A DNA stretch of 64,000 nucleotides from Anaerolineales bacterium (GCA_020634895.1 JACKAV010000004.1:310001-374000), one strand, 5' to 3'. Positions 7,684-16,242 are shown, counted from the stretch's first letter. The notes: generated by a model from the letters alone, not told the origin. Numbers and translations are program-made.

Positions 7684-8103
7684 ATGACCGACTACAAATT
7701 CTTTCATCCCACCGAAGTCCGTTACGGAGACCTCGACCCGCAGGGACATGTCAACAACGCAAAATACCTGACGTATTTCGAGCAGGCGCGTGTCTATTAC
7801 TTTATGAAGCTCGGCTTGTTCGGCAAGGACCAATCCTTTATGGAGATCGGCGTCATCATTGCCGACATCCATGTGACGTATCACACACCGACGCATTACG
7901 GCGACCCCATCAAGGTCGGCGTGCGGTTCGACAAAATCGGCAACAAGTCCATGACGGTGGAGCAATGTGTGATGAACGCCGAAACCGGTGAAGTGATGGC
8001 AAGCGGAACAGTGATCCTGGTCACGTTCGATTATGAAACGTTGAGGACCATCCCAGTGCCGGAAGATTGGAAGAAAAAAATATCTGAGTTTGAAGGTCTT
8101 TAA
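7684..8103 (+). CDS. Hotdog-fold acyl-CoA thioesterase (YbgC/FadM type)
   Basis: Cytoplasmic thioesterase of 139 residues that hydrolyses acyl-CoA or a related thioester. It shows the 4-hydroxybenzoyl-CoA thioesterase signature RYGDLDPQGHVNNAKYLTYFEQARVYYF, where the Asp before PQGHVNN is the usual catalytic residue, followed by the beta strands of the hotdog domain (VTYHTPTHYGDPIKVGVRFDKIGNKSM). Substrate chain length cannot be read from sequence. It appears monocistronic, bounded by a terminator upstream and repeats downstream. Start 7684 is the only good ATG and lies next to a TATAAT. Confidence 0.85.
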   Translation: MTDYKFFHPTEVRYGDLDPQGHVNNAKYLTYFEQARVYYFMKLGLFGKDQSFMEIGVIIADIHVTYHTPTHYGDPIKVGVRFDKIGNKSMTVEQCVMNAETGEVMASGTVILVTFDYETLRTIPVPEDWKKKISEFEGL

Positions 8104-8222
8104 TGGATTGCGGGTCGAAAGTTGAAGGTTACATGTTGAATGTTTGGTGAAGACTCTTAACCTGCAACTTTCAACCTGAAACTTTAAACCGCAATCTTGA
8201 ACCTGTAACCGAAAGGAATCCC
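8104..8222. repeat. Degenerate repeats before the M42 peptidase gene
   Basis: Imperfect tandem and inverted units of the form AACCTGNAACTTT fill 8115-8210 (GAAAGTTGAAGGTTACA pairs with the later AACCTGCAACTTTC). No coding potential is seen. Similar repeats are common intergenic filler in Anaerolineae. Confidence 0.45.
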
Positions 8223-9263
8223 ATGTCACTGCCAAAAATTGACGAAAAATATTTTACTGATTTCCTCGTTGACCTGCTCAACGTCACGTCACCGACCGGC
8301 TTTGCCAGCCCGGCGATCGATTTTGTTGAAAAGGAATTATCCAAATACAAGCAATTGGAGTTAAGCCGAACCCGTAAAGGGGCATTGATCGCAAAGTGGA
8401 AAGTGGAAAGCGACCTGCCTCCCGTTGCGTTGACCGCACACGTCGATACGCTTGGCGCGGTGGTGAAGGAGATCAAAGGTAACGGACGGTTGCGTCTCAG
8501 CAAAATTGGCGGGATCCAATGGTCCACTGTCGAGACCGAAGGCGTTTGGGTCATTACATCGAAAGGAGAGAAGATCCGCGGCTCGGTGTTGATCGAAGTG
8601 GCGTCGGGTCACATTCACAGCGGACCTGACCTTCCGCGCGATGACAGACATTTGGAAGTGCGCCTCGATGCACGGACCACGTCCGAAGCGCAGACACGGG
8701 CATTGGGAATCAACGTCGGCGACTGCGTGGCGTTCGACACCCGCACCGAAGTGACGAACGGATTCATCCGCTCGCGCTTCCTCGACGATAAGGCTTGTGT
8801 GGCGAATCTCGTGGCAGCGATCAAGTCGATGGTGGAGGCAGGCCAAAGTCCGGCGCGAAGCGTGTACTTCCTCATATCCAATTATGAAGAGGTCGGTCAC
8901 GGCGCATCCACTGGCATCCCTGATGAAGTGGCGGAGTTGGTCACAGTGGATATGGCAGTCGTCGGTGAGGGACAGGAGTCGGATGAATTCCATGCGACGT
9001 TGTGCGTCAAAGACAGCGGCGGTCCGTATCATGAAGGGCTGAATAAAAAATTGCGCGGCATTGCCGAGAAGAATGGCATTCCATACAAAACGGATGTGTA
9101 CCCGTTCTACGGCTCGGACGGTGAAGCGTTCTGGCGCGCGGGCGGTGATGTGGCGGTGTCGTTGATCGGTCCCGGCATCGACGCTTCGCATAATTACGAA
9201 CGCGCCCACATGGACGGATTGAACGCAACTACAAATTGGATCATGGCATATTTGCTTGATTAA
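8223..9263 (+). CDS. M42 family metallo-aminopeptidase
   Basis: Cytoplasmic di-metal peptidase of 346 residues related to tetrahedral TET aminopeptidases, formerly annotated as endoglucanases. Visible metal and catalytic motifs are LTAHVDTLG, the FLDDKACVANLVAAI aspartate, EEVGHGAS (catalytic and metal glutamates), VDMAVVGEGQ, and HNYERAHMDGL near the C terminus. GAAAGGAATCCC precedes the ATG at 8223. It is probably transcribed alone. It likely trims peptides for amino-acid use, which fits gdhA and gcdH in the same window. Confidence 0.9.
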   Translation: MSLPKIDEKYFTDFLVDLLNVTSPTGFASPAIDFVEKELSKYKQLELSRTRKGALIAKWKVESDLPPVALTAHVDTLGAVVKEIKGNGRLRLSKIGGIQWSTVETEGVWVITSKGEKIRGSVLIEVASGHIHSGPDLPRDDRHLEVRLDARTTSEAQTRALGINVGDCVAFDTRTEVTNGFIRSRFLDDKACVANLVAAIKSMVEAGQSPARSVYFLISNYEEVGHGASTGIPDEVAELVTVDMAVVGEGQESDEFHATLCVKDSGGPYHEGLNKKLRGIAEKNGIPYKTDVYPFYGSDGEAFWRAGGDVAVSLIGPGIDASHNYERAHMDGLNATTNWIMAYLLD

Positions 9264-9264
9264 T

Positions 9265-9361
9265 GTCATTGCGAGGAGCCCGAAGGGCGACGAAGCAATC
9301 TGCAACGGATACAGAGATTGCTTCGCCCGCTCGGCGTTTGAGCCTCGGAGCTCGCAATGAC
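9265..9361. repeat. Long interspersed palindromic repeat (GTCATTGCGAG family)
   Basis: Starts GTCATTGCGAGGAGC and ends GCTCGCAATGAC, with inner complementary pieces (GAAGCAATCT and AGATTGCTTC). This type of ~100-bp imperfect hairpin is widespread in Chloroflexota genomes. It ends 11 bases before the TTG start of the next gene. Confidence 0.75.
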
Positions 9362-9372
9362 GGGAGAAAAAA

Positions 9373-10374
9373 TTGAAACTCGATGCAGCACTTCCCCTTG
9401 TTCAATTGAAAGAAGTCCCCGCAATCGCGAAAGCCGCCGAAGAGACCGGCTTCGCCGCATTGTGGACTCAAGAGACCCAGCATGACCCGTTCCTGCCCTG
9501 CACGCTCATCGCGGAACATTCCGCAAAAATGGAAATGGGAACTGCCATCGCAGTATCCTTTGCGCGCTCGCCTGCCAACCTCGCCTACACCGCATGGGAT
9601 TTGGCGGCTCAGTCCGGCGGACGATTCATTTTGGGATTGGGCACACAGGTCAAGGCGCATATCGAGAGGCGTTTTGGAATGCCATGGCCCGCGTCGGTGA
9701 CCGGCAAACTCCGCGAACAGATTCAGGTCCTGCGTGCCATGTGGGACGCGTGGCAGAACGGCACGAAGTTAAACTTCCGCGGCGAGTATTACAAGATCAC
9801 ATTGATGTCGCCGTTCTTCAATCCCGGCGCGATCGAGAATCCAAATATTCCAATTTACATTGCGGGCGTGAATACGAAACTCGCCAAACTCGCGGGTGAG
9901 TTATGTGACGGCTTCCATGCGCATCCGTTCAACAGTCCGCGTTATATGAATGAGGTGCTGCTGCCCGCCATCGAGGAGGGACTGCAAAAAAGCGGACGCA
10001 AGCGCAGCGATGTTACCGTTTCGATGACACCGTTCGTTGCCACTACGCCGGAAGAGATCGGGTTCGCAAGGATGCAGGTCTCTTTTTACGCCTCGACCCC
10101 GTCCTATAAAGCTGTGATGGACCTGCACGGCTGGGGCGACACTGCCGAGAAACTCTCCGTCTTTGCCTCCAAAGGCGAGTGGGGCGAGATGCCGATGCTC
10201 ATCACCGACGAGATGTTGAGCGAATTCTGCCTGATGACCACGCAGGAAAATCTCGCCGACGACTTGAAGAAACGCTTCAACGGCATCGCGGACAGAATCA
10301 CGCTGTATACGCCATTTGTCCCCGGCGAAAAGGATGAGTGGTGGAGGAATCTGGCGAAGGCGTTTAATTCATAA
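9373..10374 (+). CDS. F420-dependent LLM class oxidoreductase (TIGR03617-like)
   Basis: Luciferase-like monooxygenase-fold enzyme of 333 residues expected to use coenzyme F420. The sequence shows PLVQLKEVPAIAKAAEETGFAALWTQETQHDPFLP, then AVSFARSPANLAYTAWDLAAQSGGRFILGLGTQVKAHIERRFGMPWP, the pattern of the TIGR03617 group. Substrate is unknown. Translation starts at TTG 9373, with GGGAG twelve bases upstream, immediately after the palindromic repeat; no ATG fits the conserved N terminus better. It is followed by a strong terminator. The presence of an F420 enzyme supports a Chloroflexota or actinobacterial origin; the other genes favour the former. Confidence 0.85.
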   Translation: MKLDAALPLVQLKEVPAIAKAAEETGFAALWTQETQHDPFLPCTLIAEHSAKMEMGTAIAVSFARSPANLAYTAWDLAAQSGGRFILGLGTQVKAHIERRFGMPWPASVTGKLREQIQVLRAMWDAWQNGTKLNFRGEYYKITLMSPFFNPGAIENPNIPIYIAGVNTKLAKLAGELCDGFHAHPFNSPRYMNEVLLPAIEEGLQKSGRKRSDVTVSMTPFVATTPEEIGFARMQVSFYASTPSYKAVMDLHGWGDTAEKLSVFASKGEWGEMPMLITDEMLSEFCLMTTQENLADDLKKRFNGIADRITLYTPFVPGEKDEWWRNLAKAFNS

Positions 10375-10393
10375 TATCGACCACATTTACATC

Positions 10394-10424
10394 AAAACAA
10401 GGCGGAAATTCCGCCTTGTTTTTT
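10394..10424 (+). terminator. Intrinsic terminator after the F420 enzyme gene
   Basis: AAACAAGGCGGAA pairs with TTCCGCCTTGTTT around one base, followed by T-rich DNA. Confidence 0.85.
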
Positions 10425-10440
10425 ATCTCATTTTGAGATA
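10424..10440. promoter_or_regulatory. Putative HigA operator
   Basis: TATCTCATTTTGAGATA is a perfect palindrome (7-bp arms, 3-base centre) 12 bases before the higB start. Position and form suit autoregulation by the antitoxin. Confidence 0.5.
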
Positions 10441-10451
10441 AACTATTTTGC

Positions 10452-10751
10452 GTGCATATCATCACACGCAAAACACTTGTCCAATTTTGGGAGAAACACC
10501 CCGATAGCCGCCTCGCCTTGCTGCGTTGGTACAAGATTGTTCACAATACTGATTTCACCAGTTTTGCCGAGCTCAGAAAAACGTTTCCGTCCGCGGACAA
10601 GGTAGATCATTGGGTAATTTTCAATATCGGCGGCAACAAATATCGGCTTATTGTCTCCATCCACTTTAATCGTGGAAAAGTATATATCCGTCATGTCCTG
10701 ACTCATGCTGAGTACGACAAAGGAGAATGGAAGAATGACACTCGCAACTAA
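10452..10751 (+). CDS. higB: HigB-type mRNA interferase toxin
   Basis: RelE-superfamily toxin of 99 residues that would cleave mRNA at the ribosome. It has the HigB pattern: HIITRKTLVQFWEKHPDSRLALLRWYKI, then FPSADKVDHWVIFNIGGNKYRLIVSIHFNRGKVYIRHVLTHAEYDKG. Starts at GTG 10452; no strong Shine-Dalgarno is seen. It overlaps the antitoxin gene by 17 bases, with toxin first, as is typical of higBA. Confidence 0.9.
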   Translation: MHIITRKTLVQFWEKHPDSRLALLRWYKIVHNTDFTSFAELRKTFPSADKVDHWVIFNIGGNKYRLIVSIHFNRGKVYIRHVLTHAEYDKGEWKNDTRN

Positions 10752-11133
10752 ACAGATCCAAACCCACTGGGCAAGCATCAGCCCATTGCTTACGATCCGC
10801 AATGAAAAGGATTATGATGCGGCGATCGAACATTTGAATGAATTATTGGATGAGATCGGTACGGATGAAAAACATCCGCTTTACAGTTTGCTGGATACAC
10901 TCGGCACGCTCATCCACGCCTATGAAGAAGAACACTATCCCATTCCTGAAGTCGGCGGAGCCGAAGTGCTGCGTTTCTTCATGGAAGAACACGGCTTGAC
11001 CCAATCAGACCTGCCTGAAGTTGGCTCGCAGGGTGTGGTATCCGAAATATTGAACGGCAAACGTGAATTGAATGTTCGTCAAATCAAGGCACTATCTGAA
11101 AAATTCAATGTCTCGGCTGCAGTGTTTCTTTAG
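10735..11133 (+). CDS. higA: HigA-type antitoxin
   Basis: Antitoxin of 132 residues that neutralises HigB and represses the operon. The N-terminal half is helical (HLNELLDEIGTDEKHPLYSLLDTLGTLIHAYEEEHYPIP) and the C-terminal half carries an XRE-type helix-turn-helix (EEHGLTQSDLPEVGSQGVVSEILNGKRELNVRQIKALSEKFNVSAAVFL). The ATG at 10735 is chosen because GGAGAATGGAAG precedes it inside the end of higB; an in-frame upstream codon at 10705 would lie deep in the toxin gene. Probably autoregulates at 10424-10440. Confidence 0.9.
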   Translation: MTLATKQIQTHWASISPLLTIRNEKDYDAAIEHLNELLDEIGTDEKHPLYSLLDTLGTLIHAYEEEHYPIPEVGGAEVLRFFMEEHGLTQSDLPEVGSQGVVSEILNGKRELNVRQIKALSEKFNVSAAVFL

Positions 11134-11169
11134 ACAATCCATCAACTAACTTCTGGAGAATAGAATCCC

Positions 11170-11571
11170 ATGACACCAAAATACGAATTCACCCGTCTGC
11201 TCGTAAGCAATTTCAAGGAATGTTTCCGCTTCTACCGTGACGCAATGGGATTCAAACCCAACTTCGGCACGGAAGATGACACCTACGCCGACTTTGAAGT
11301 TGGCGCAGTCAACATCTCGCTGTTCGACAAAGCCGAAATGAGCGATGTGCTGGGAACATCGTCCAAGCCTGTGCAGGCGGAGATGCAGGACACCATCTGC
11401 CTGACCTTTTCCGTCGAAAGCGTGGACGACTTCTGCAAGCACCTGCGCGAAAAAGGCGTGACCCTGCTCACCGAACCGACCGACCACGCCGATTGGGGCA
11501 TCCGCACCGCACACTTCCGCGACCCGGACGGGCATCTGATCGAGATCAATCAACCTTTGAAACGAGACTAA
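11170..11571 (+). CDS. VOC superfamily (glyoxalase-like) protein
   Basis: Single-unit vicinal-oxygen-chelate protein of 133 residues, with the paired beta-alpha-beta-beta-beta modules: FTRLLVSNFKECFRFYRDAMGFKP in the first, and VEDFCK-like VDDFCKHLREKGVTLLTEPTDHADWGIRTAHFRDPDGHLIEINQP in the second. The terminal RDPDGHLIEI carries a likely metal glutamate. Substrate unknown; such proteins include dioxygenases, fosfomycin-type resistance enzymes and glyoxalases. Four bases separate it from the MazG-like gene, so the two form a unit. Confidence 0.8.
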   Translation: MTPKYEFTRLLVSNFKECFRFYRDAMGFKPNFGTEDDTYADFEVGAVNISLFDKAEMSDVLGTSSKPVQAEMQDTICLTFSVESVDDFCKHLREKGVTLLTEPTDHADWGIRTAHFRDPDGHLIEINQPLKRD

Positions 11572-11574
11572 TTC

Positions 11575-11904
11575 ATGGACTTAAACGAGTATCAAAAACG
11601 TTCCCGCGCCACGGCGCAATATCCCGCCATTGGGCACCCGGTCATATATCCGTCGCTGGGATTGGTCAACGAAGCGGGAGAGGTCGCGGGGAAGATCAAG
11701 AAAATTTTTAGAGACAAGTCCGGGGTCATTGGCGAAGCGGAGCGTGAGGCGCTCAAGGCTGAACTCGGCGATGTGCTCTGGTACATCGCCCAGGTCGCCA
11801 CGGAGTTGAATCTTCCGCTCGATGAGATCGCAGAATCCAATCTATCAAAACTACTGGACAGGCAATCGCGCGGGAAAATACAGGGCGATGGGGACAATCG
11901 TTAA
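11575..11904 (+). CDS. MazG-like nucleoside triphosphate pyrophosphohydrolase
   Basis: All-alpha NTP-PPase of 109 residues, single-domain, expected to hydrolyse a non-canonical or excess nucleotide triphosphate to the monophosphate. Key acidic motifs are NEAGEVAGKIKKIFRD and ELGDVLWYIAQVATELNLPLDEIAESNLSKL, giving the ExxE and ExxD magnesium site. It is the short form, unlike the tandem-domain MazG of enterobacteria. Start at ATG 11575 directly follows the VOC gene. Confidence 0.85.
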   Translation: MDLNEYQKRSRATAQYPAIGHPVIYPSLGLVNEAGEVAGKIKKIFRDKSGVIGEAEREALKAELGDVLWYIAQVATELNLPLDEIAESNLSKLLDRQSRGKIQGDGDNR

Positions 11905-11996
11905 TTCCCAATTTGCGAATATCAATTTAATACGGAAGAGAATGTGCCGACTGGTATACTCTAAATAGACATTAATGGTCATATTTGGAGGCTGCC

Positions 11997-13049
11997 TTGC
12001 CACGGCATAGTTTAAGCACACGATTTACCTTGATATTGAGCGGGGTCTTTCTGGTCGGCATTGCGTTGAGCGGAGTTATCTATTGGAACACGCTGCAAAA
12101 CCGCGCGCAGGATGAGATCACCTCACAGGGACTTTTGCTGATCGAGACCATGAACGCCGTGCGCGGATACACCACGCAGCACGTCCGCCCGCTTCTCGCG
12201 GACCAGTTGGATACCAACCCCGAATTTGTTTCGGAGACCGTCCCGGCTTTTTCCGCGCGAACCGTCTTCCAAAATTTCCGCGACCAGCTCGATTACTCCA
12301 CCTACTTTTACAAGGAGGCGGCGCTCAACCCGACAAATCCGCTCGATAAAGCTGATGACTTTGAAGCGGATATGCTGTCCAAACTCGCAAGCGGAGAGGC
12401 GACCGGTGAAATGAGCGGATACCGCGAACTGGACGGGCAGCGCCTCTTTTACATCGCCCGACCCTTGACCATCGGTTCTGACAGTTGTCTCCAATGCCAC
12501 AGCACTCCAGATGAAGCCCCGGCGAGTCTCATTGCCACATACGGCGACCAGGGCGGCTTCGGCTGGGAACTGGGACAGATCATCGCGGTACAGGTCATTT
12601 ATGTCCCAGCCGGTGAAGTGTTCAACGCGGCGTTGAAAAATTTCACGCTGGTTATGGCGGTATTTATTGTCACTTTTGCACTGGTGATCCTGCTCATCAA
12701 TTATCTGCTAAAGCGCTACGTCATTCAGCCGGTCTACGTGTTGAGCGGTCTCGCGGACAAGATCAGCGCGGACGAAAATTTCTCGAGCGAATTGGAAAGC
12801 TCGGAGTTGCAGGTCATCACCGATCGTCCCGATGAACTGGGAAGTCTGGCACAGGTCTTCAGAAAGATGGCAACCGACGTCTACGAACGGACCGGCATGC
12901 TTAAGAATCAGGTCAGCCAGTTGATCATCAAGATCGACGAAATGCGCCGCAAGCAGCAGGTTTCGGAAGTGGTCGATTCCGATTTCTTCTCCGACCTGCA
13001 AAAACGCGCCAAGGAATTCCGCGACAGAGACAAAGGCAAGAACGGTTAA
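11997..13049 (+). CDS. Membrane protein with periplasmic heme-binding DUF3365 domain and HAMP
   Basis: Predicted sensor-like protein of 350 residues. A transmembrane helix at about 8-28 (TLILSGVFLVGIALSGVIYW) is followed by an extracytoplasmic DUF3365/Tll0287-like domain with a single c-type heme motif CLQCH near residue 160, a second transmembrane helix (LVMAVFIVTFALVILLINYLL), a HAMP domain with RPDELGSLAQVFRKMA, and a coiled coil. It ends without a kinase, cyclase or methyl-accepting domain, so the output is unclear. TTG 11997 is chosen because GGAGG lies five bases upstream; an earlier TTG at 11985 overlaps that site. TATACT upstream could be its -10. Bounded downstream by a bidirectional terminator. 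Confidence 0.82.
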   Translation: MPRHSLSTRFTLILSGVFLVGIALSGVIYWNTLQNRAQDEITSQGLLLIETMNAVRGYTTQHVRPLLADQLDTNPEFVSETVPAFSARTVFQNFRDQLDYSTYFYKEAALNPTNPLDKADDFEADMLSKLASGEATGEMSGYRELDGQRLFYIARPLTIGSDSCLQCHSTPDEAPASLIATYGDQGGFGWELGQIIAVQVIYVPAGEVFNAALKNFTLVMAVFIVTFALVILLINYLLKRYVIQPVYVLSGLADKISADENFSSELESSELQVITDRPDELGSLAQVFRKMATDVYERTGMLKNQVSQLIIKIDEMRRKQQVSEVVDSDFFSDLQKRAKEFRDRDKGKNG

Positions 13050-13051
13050 AC

Positions 13052-13088
13052 AAAAACTCCGAGGTTTGATGAACCTCGGAGTTTTTTT
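13052..13088. terminator. Bidirectional intrinsic terminator
   Basis: AAAAACTCCGAGGTT pairs with AACCTCGGAGTTTTT around TGATG, with T-runs in both directions. It separates convergent genes. Confidence 0.9.
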
Positions 13089-13096
13089 ATTGAATA

Positions 13097-13636
13097 TTAG
13101 AACCGTAAAACGTCCTTCCAATTTGCCCAGGTCAATCTCTTTTTATTTACATCCCTGTTATATGGACGGTCATAGACGATCTGTTCCCATTCAGGTGAAC
13201 GTTCCACGCCTGTGATGACAGGTTTATCATCGATCAAATAATCGCCTTTGATGAGCGTTTTGTCTCTTGTGAGGATGATGCGCTTCACCCAGGCGTCGCC
13301 GAGATAATTCTCCACCCATTCGTATTTTTCCAACACGCAATTCCTGTAAGCGGATATCGGGCTGGTGCAGATGAACACTTCATGCCCCATCTTATCCATT
13401 TCGAACAGCGCCTCTTTTGCCCCTTCCACGGGCATCATATCGCGGAAGAAACCGGGTCCAAGCAGGATTTCCGCGACCAATGGTTGAAGTTCTTCAGAGT
13501 AGGAATCCTTTACATAAAAGAACGTCCGTTTTTCCATCGGCACGACCGGAATCTCGGGGTGACGTTCCTGCCAGCGTTTGATGAATTCGCCGTCGAAATC
13601 CGAGATGACGCCGTCCATGTCTACAAGTATGCGCAT
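13097..13636 (-). CDS. 5'(3')-deoxyribonucleotidase family phosphatase
   Basis: HAD-superfamily phosphatase of 179 residues in the NT5C group, which dephosphorylates deoxyribonucleoside monophosphates. Motif I is ILVDMDGVISDFDGEF at the N terminus, motif II lies in FICTSPISAYRNCVLEKYEWV, motif III in IILTRDKTLIKGDYLIDDKP. Length is slightly short but complete. ATG 13636 is preferred, since MRILVDMDGV begins the fold directly; TTG 13645 is an alternative. Confidence 0.85.
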   Translation of the reverse strand: MRILVDMDGVISDFDGEFIKRWQERHPEIPVVPMEKRTFFYVKDSYSEELQPLVAEILLGPGFFRDMMPVEGAKEALFEMDKMGHEVFICTSPISAYRNCVLEKYEWVENYLGDAWVKRIILTRDKTLIKGDYLIDDKPVITGVERSPEWEQIVYDRPYNRDVNKKRLTWANWKDVLRF

Positions 13637-13668
13637 ATGAATCAAATCCTTTGAACTATTTTACGCTC

Positions 13669-13698
13669 AAAAAAACAGACCGCGCGTTTGCGCGGCCT
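13669..13698 (-). terminator. Intrinsic terminator of the sdh operon
   Basis: On the minus strand GGCCGCGC pairs with GCGCGGTC around AAAC and is followed by a T-run. It lies 35 bases past the sdhB stop. Confidence 0.85.
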
Positions 13699-13732
13699 GC
13701 CCATTCCCTATAAACTATTCACTATCTTTACA

Positions 13733-14440
13733 CTAATCCAACTTACCGGTCATCATCGCCATCTTCACTTCGCCGATGGCTTTGGTCACCTTGATCTCGC
13801 GCGGACAGGCTTCGGTGCAGTTGTACGCAGTGTGACAGCGGGCAATGCCGTCCGTTTCGGCGAGGATCTGCAAACGCTGGTCGGCGGCTTGATCGCGGCT
13901 GTCAAAGATGAAGCGGTGTGCGGTCACGATCGCGGCGGGACCATAATAATCGCCGTTCGCCCAATACGACGGGCAGGACGTGGTGCAGCACGCGCACAGA
14001 ATGCACTTGGTCGTCTCATCGAAACGGGCACGTTCCTCCTGGCTTTGCAGGCGCTCGCGTCCGTTTTCAGGGATCGGGTTCTCGTTGATGAAATACGGCA
14101 GCATCTTCTTGTAATTATCGAAGAAAGGCTCCATATCCACGATCAGGTCCTTCATGATCGGCAGACCGAGAATCGGCTCCACTGTAATATTCGCACCCGT
14201 ATCGCGGACAAGCGTTTTGCACGCCAGCATATTGCGTCCGTTGATGCGCATCGCATCCGAACCGCAAACACCGTGGGCGCACGAACGGCGGAACGATAAT
14301 GTGCCGTCTATTTTGCCTTTGATATATTCGAGAACATCCAGCACGCGTTCGGTTTCGTCGGCTTCCACCTTATAGGTCACGTAATTGCCGCGTGTGTCCT
14401 TCTCAGGGTTGTAACGGAAAACTTTTACTGTAACTTCCAT
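13733..14440 (-). CDS. sdhB: Succinate dehydrogenase iron-sulfur subunit
   Basis: Electron-transfer subunit of respiratory complex II, 235 residues. An N-terminal ferredoxin-like domain carries the [2Fe-2S] cysteines in RRSCAHGVCGSDAM and the later LAC; the C-terminal domain carries CILCACCTTSCPSYW for the [4Fe-4S] cluster and CHTAYNCTEACP for the [3Fe-4S] cluster. It is last in the sdhC-sdhD-sdhA-sdhB operon, followed by a strong terminator. Start 14440 is eight bases after the sdhA stop. Confidence 0.95.
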   Translation of the reverse strand: MEVTVKVFRYNPEKDTRGNYVTYKVEADETERVLDVLEYIKGKIDGTLSFRRSCAHGVCGSDAMRINGRNMLACKTLVRDTGANITVEPILGLPIMKDLIVDMEPFFDNYKKMLPYFINENPIPENGRERLQSQEERARFDETTKCILCACCTTSCPSYWANGDYYGPAAIVTAHRFIFDSRDQAADQRLQILAETDGIARCHTAYNCTEACPREIKVTKAIGEVKMAMMTGKLD

Positions 14441-14448
14441 ATTGACCT

Positions 14449-16242
14449 CTAATAGACTCTCGCCTTCGGCTGGTATTTGGTAATGACAACCGGTTTATAA
14501 GTAATATCCAACTTGCCATCCTTCTTCGTGATGAGGGTATGCTTCAACCATTCCTTATCGTCACGGTCGGGATAATCCTCGCGCGAATGTCCGCCGCGGC
14601 TTTCCTTGCGGTTCAACGCGCTGGTGGCGACCACTTCCGCAATATCGAGCAGGTTGCCGAGTTCCCAGGCATTCAACAACTCAGTGTTGAAGATCTTGCC
14701 CGTGTCGCTCACGACCACATCCTTGAATCGCTTCTGAAGTTCATGCACCTTGTCGAGGGCGGCGGACATATCCTTCTCGTTGCGATAGACGCCGACGTCC
14801 GCGAACATGACCTGTTTCAACTCATTGGAAATATCGAACACGTTCGCCTTACCGGACCCCGTGCGCAGCGCCTCAAAAATGGACCTCGAGCCTGCTTCAG
14901 CGTCCTCGGGCAGATTCTCGAATTCAGCCTGTTTCGCATACTCCGCCGCCTTGAGCCCCGCATGTTTCCCGAACACGACCAGGTCGAGCAGTGAGTTGGT
15001 TCCCAGACGATTCGCGCCGTGGACGGATACACACGCGCACTCACCCGCCGCGAACAGACCGGGGAAGACCGTGCCTTTATCGTCCACAACGACTTCGCCG
15101 TATTTGTTGGTCGGGATGCCGCCCATCGTGTAATGCGCCGTCGGCTGGATGGGCATCATCTGCGTGATCGGGTCCACGCCAAGATACACGCGGCAGAAAT
15201 CGATGATATCGGGGAGTTTGGCAAGCACCTGCTCGCCGGTGATATTGTAGGCAGAACCATCGGGATTGGTGCGTCCGTCAATGGCTGCAAATTTGTTCAC
15301 GCTTTCGGGGCGCACATCGAGATAAACATAATTCCTGCCGTTTACCCCGCGCCCTTCCTTGATCTCGGTATAGATCGCGCGCGAAACCACATCGCGGGAG
15401 GCGAGGTCTTTCACCGTCGGCGCGTACTTCGTCATGAAGCGCTCGCCCTTGCCGTTGATAAGCACACCGCCTTCACCGCGTACACCTTCAGTAATAAGGA
15501 TACCAAGCTTGAAAATACCCGTAGGGTGGAATTGGAAAAATTCCATATCCTGCAGCGGCAGGCCCCGGCGGAGAAGGATCGCCGCGCCGTCGCCTGTGTA
15601 GGCATACGCATTGGAGGTCACTTCAAAGATGCGTCCGTGTCCGCCTGTGGCGAAGATGATCGCCTTGGCGTGGAAGGTGTGCAGTTCGCCGGTGGCAAGT
15701 TCCACCGCCACAACACCCGTCGCCTTGCCGTTTACGATGATGAAATCAAGCACCTGATATTCATCGAAGAAATTGACATCGTTCTTCAAGCACTGCTGGT
15801 ACAGCGTTTGGAGGATCATATGACCGGTTCGGTCTGCGGCGTGAGCGGCTCTGCGCACAGGCTTGCCGGTCTCGTTGTTGGTGTGACCTCCGAACGGACG
15901 CTGGGAGATCTTGCCTTCCGGCGTGCGGTCGAACGGCAGACCCATGTGTTCGAGTTCCAGCACCGCGTCGATCGCTTCACTCGTCATGAACTCGATGGCA
16001 TCCTGATCGCCGAGATAATCAGACCCTTTGACCGTGTCGTAGGTATGCCATTCAGGTTTGTCCTCTTCATAGTTGCCCAACGCGGCAGAGATGCCGCCCT
16101 GCGCCGCACCCGTATGGGAGCGTGTGGGATAAAGTTTGCTGATGACGGCGGTCTTCGCGTTGCGGGAGGCGTACAAGCCGGCCATCAAGCCAGCGCCGCC
16201 TGCCCCAACCACCACCACATCGAATTGATGAACATTCGCCAT
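14449..16242 (-). CDS. sdhA: Succinate dehydrogenase flavoprotein subunit
   Basis: Catalytic subunit oxidising succinate to fumarate, 597 residues. It shows the FAD-binding GAGGAGLMAGLYAS, the SHTGAAQGGISAALGN segment with the histidine that usually holds FAD covalently, the active-site region FGGHTNNETGKPVRRAAHAADRTGH, GVRGEGGVLINGKGERFM, HYTMGGIPTN and GANRLGTNSLLDLVVFG. The full C-terminal domain is present. The orientation fits oxidation of succinate in an organism that also has a bc-type complex. Part of the sdhCDAB operon. Confidence 0.96.
   Translation of the reverse strand: MANVHQFDVVVVGAGGAGLMAGLYASRNAKTAVISKLYPTRSHTGAAQGGISAALGNYEEDKPEWHTYDTVKGSDYLGDQDAIEFMTSEAIDAVLELEHMGLPFDRTPEGKISQRPFGGHTNNETGKPVRRAAHAADRTGHMILQTLYQQCLKNDVNFFDEYQVLDFIIVNGKATGVVAVELATGELHTFHAKAIIFATGGHGRIFEVTSNAYAYTGDGAAILLRRGLPLQDMEFFQFHPTGIFKLGILITEGVRGEGGVLINGKGERFMTKYAPTVKDLASRDVVSRAIYTEIKEGRGVNGRNYVYLDVRPESVNKFAAIDGRTNPDGSAYNITGEQVLAKLPDIIDFCRVYLGVDPITQMMPIQPTAHYTMGGIPTNKYGEVVVDDKGTVFPGLFAAGECACVSVHGANRLGTNSLLDLVVFGKHAGLKAAEYAKQAEFENLPEDAEAGSRSIFEALRTGSGKANVFDISNELKQVMFADVGVYRNEKDMSAALDKVHELQKRFKDVVVSDTGKIFNTELLNAWELGNLLDIAEVVATSALNRKESRGGHSREDYPDRDDKEWLKHTLITKKDGKLDITYKPVVITKYQPKARVY

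Noticed and set aside
9265..9361. A small RNA or tRNA-like structure
   Set aside because: Its sequence matches a widespread type of palindromic intergenic repeat and shows no tRNA features.
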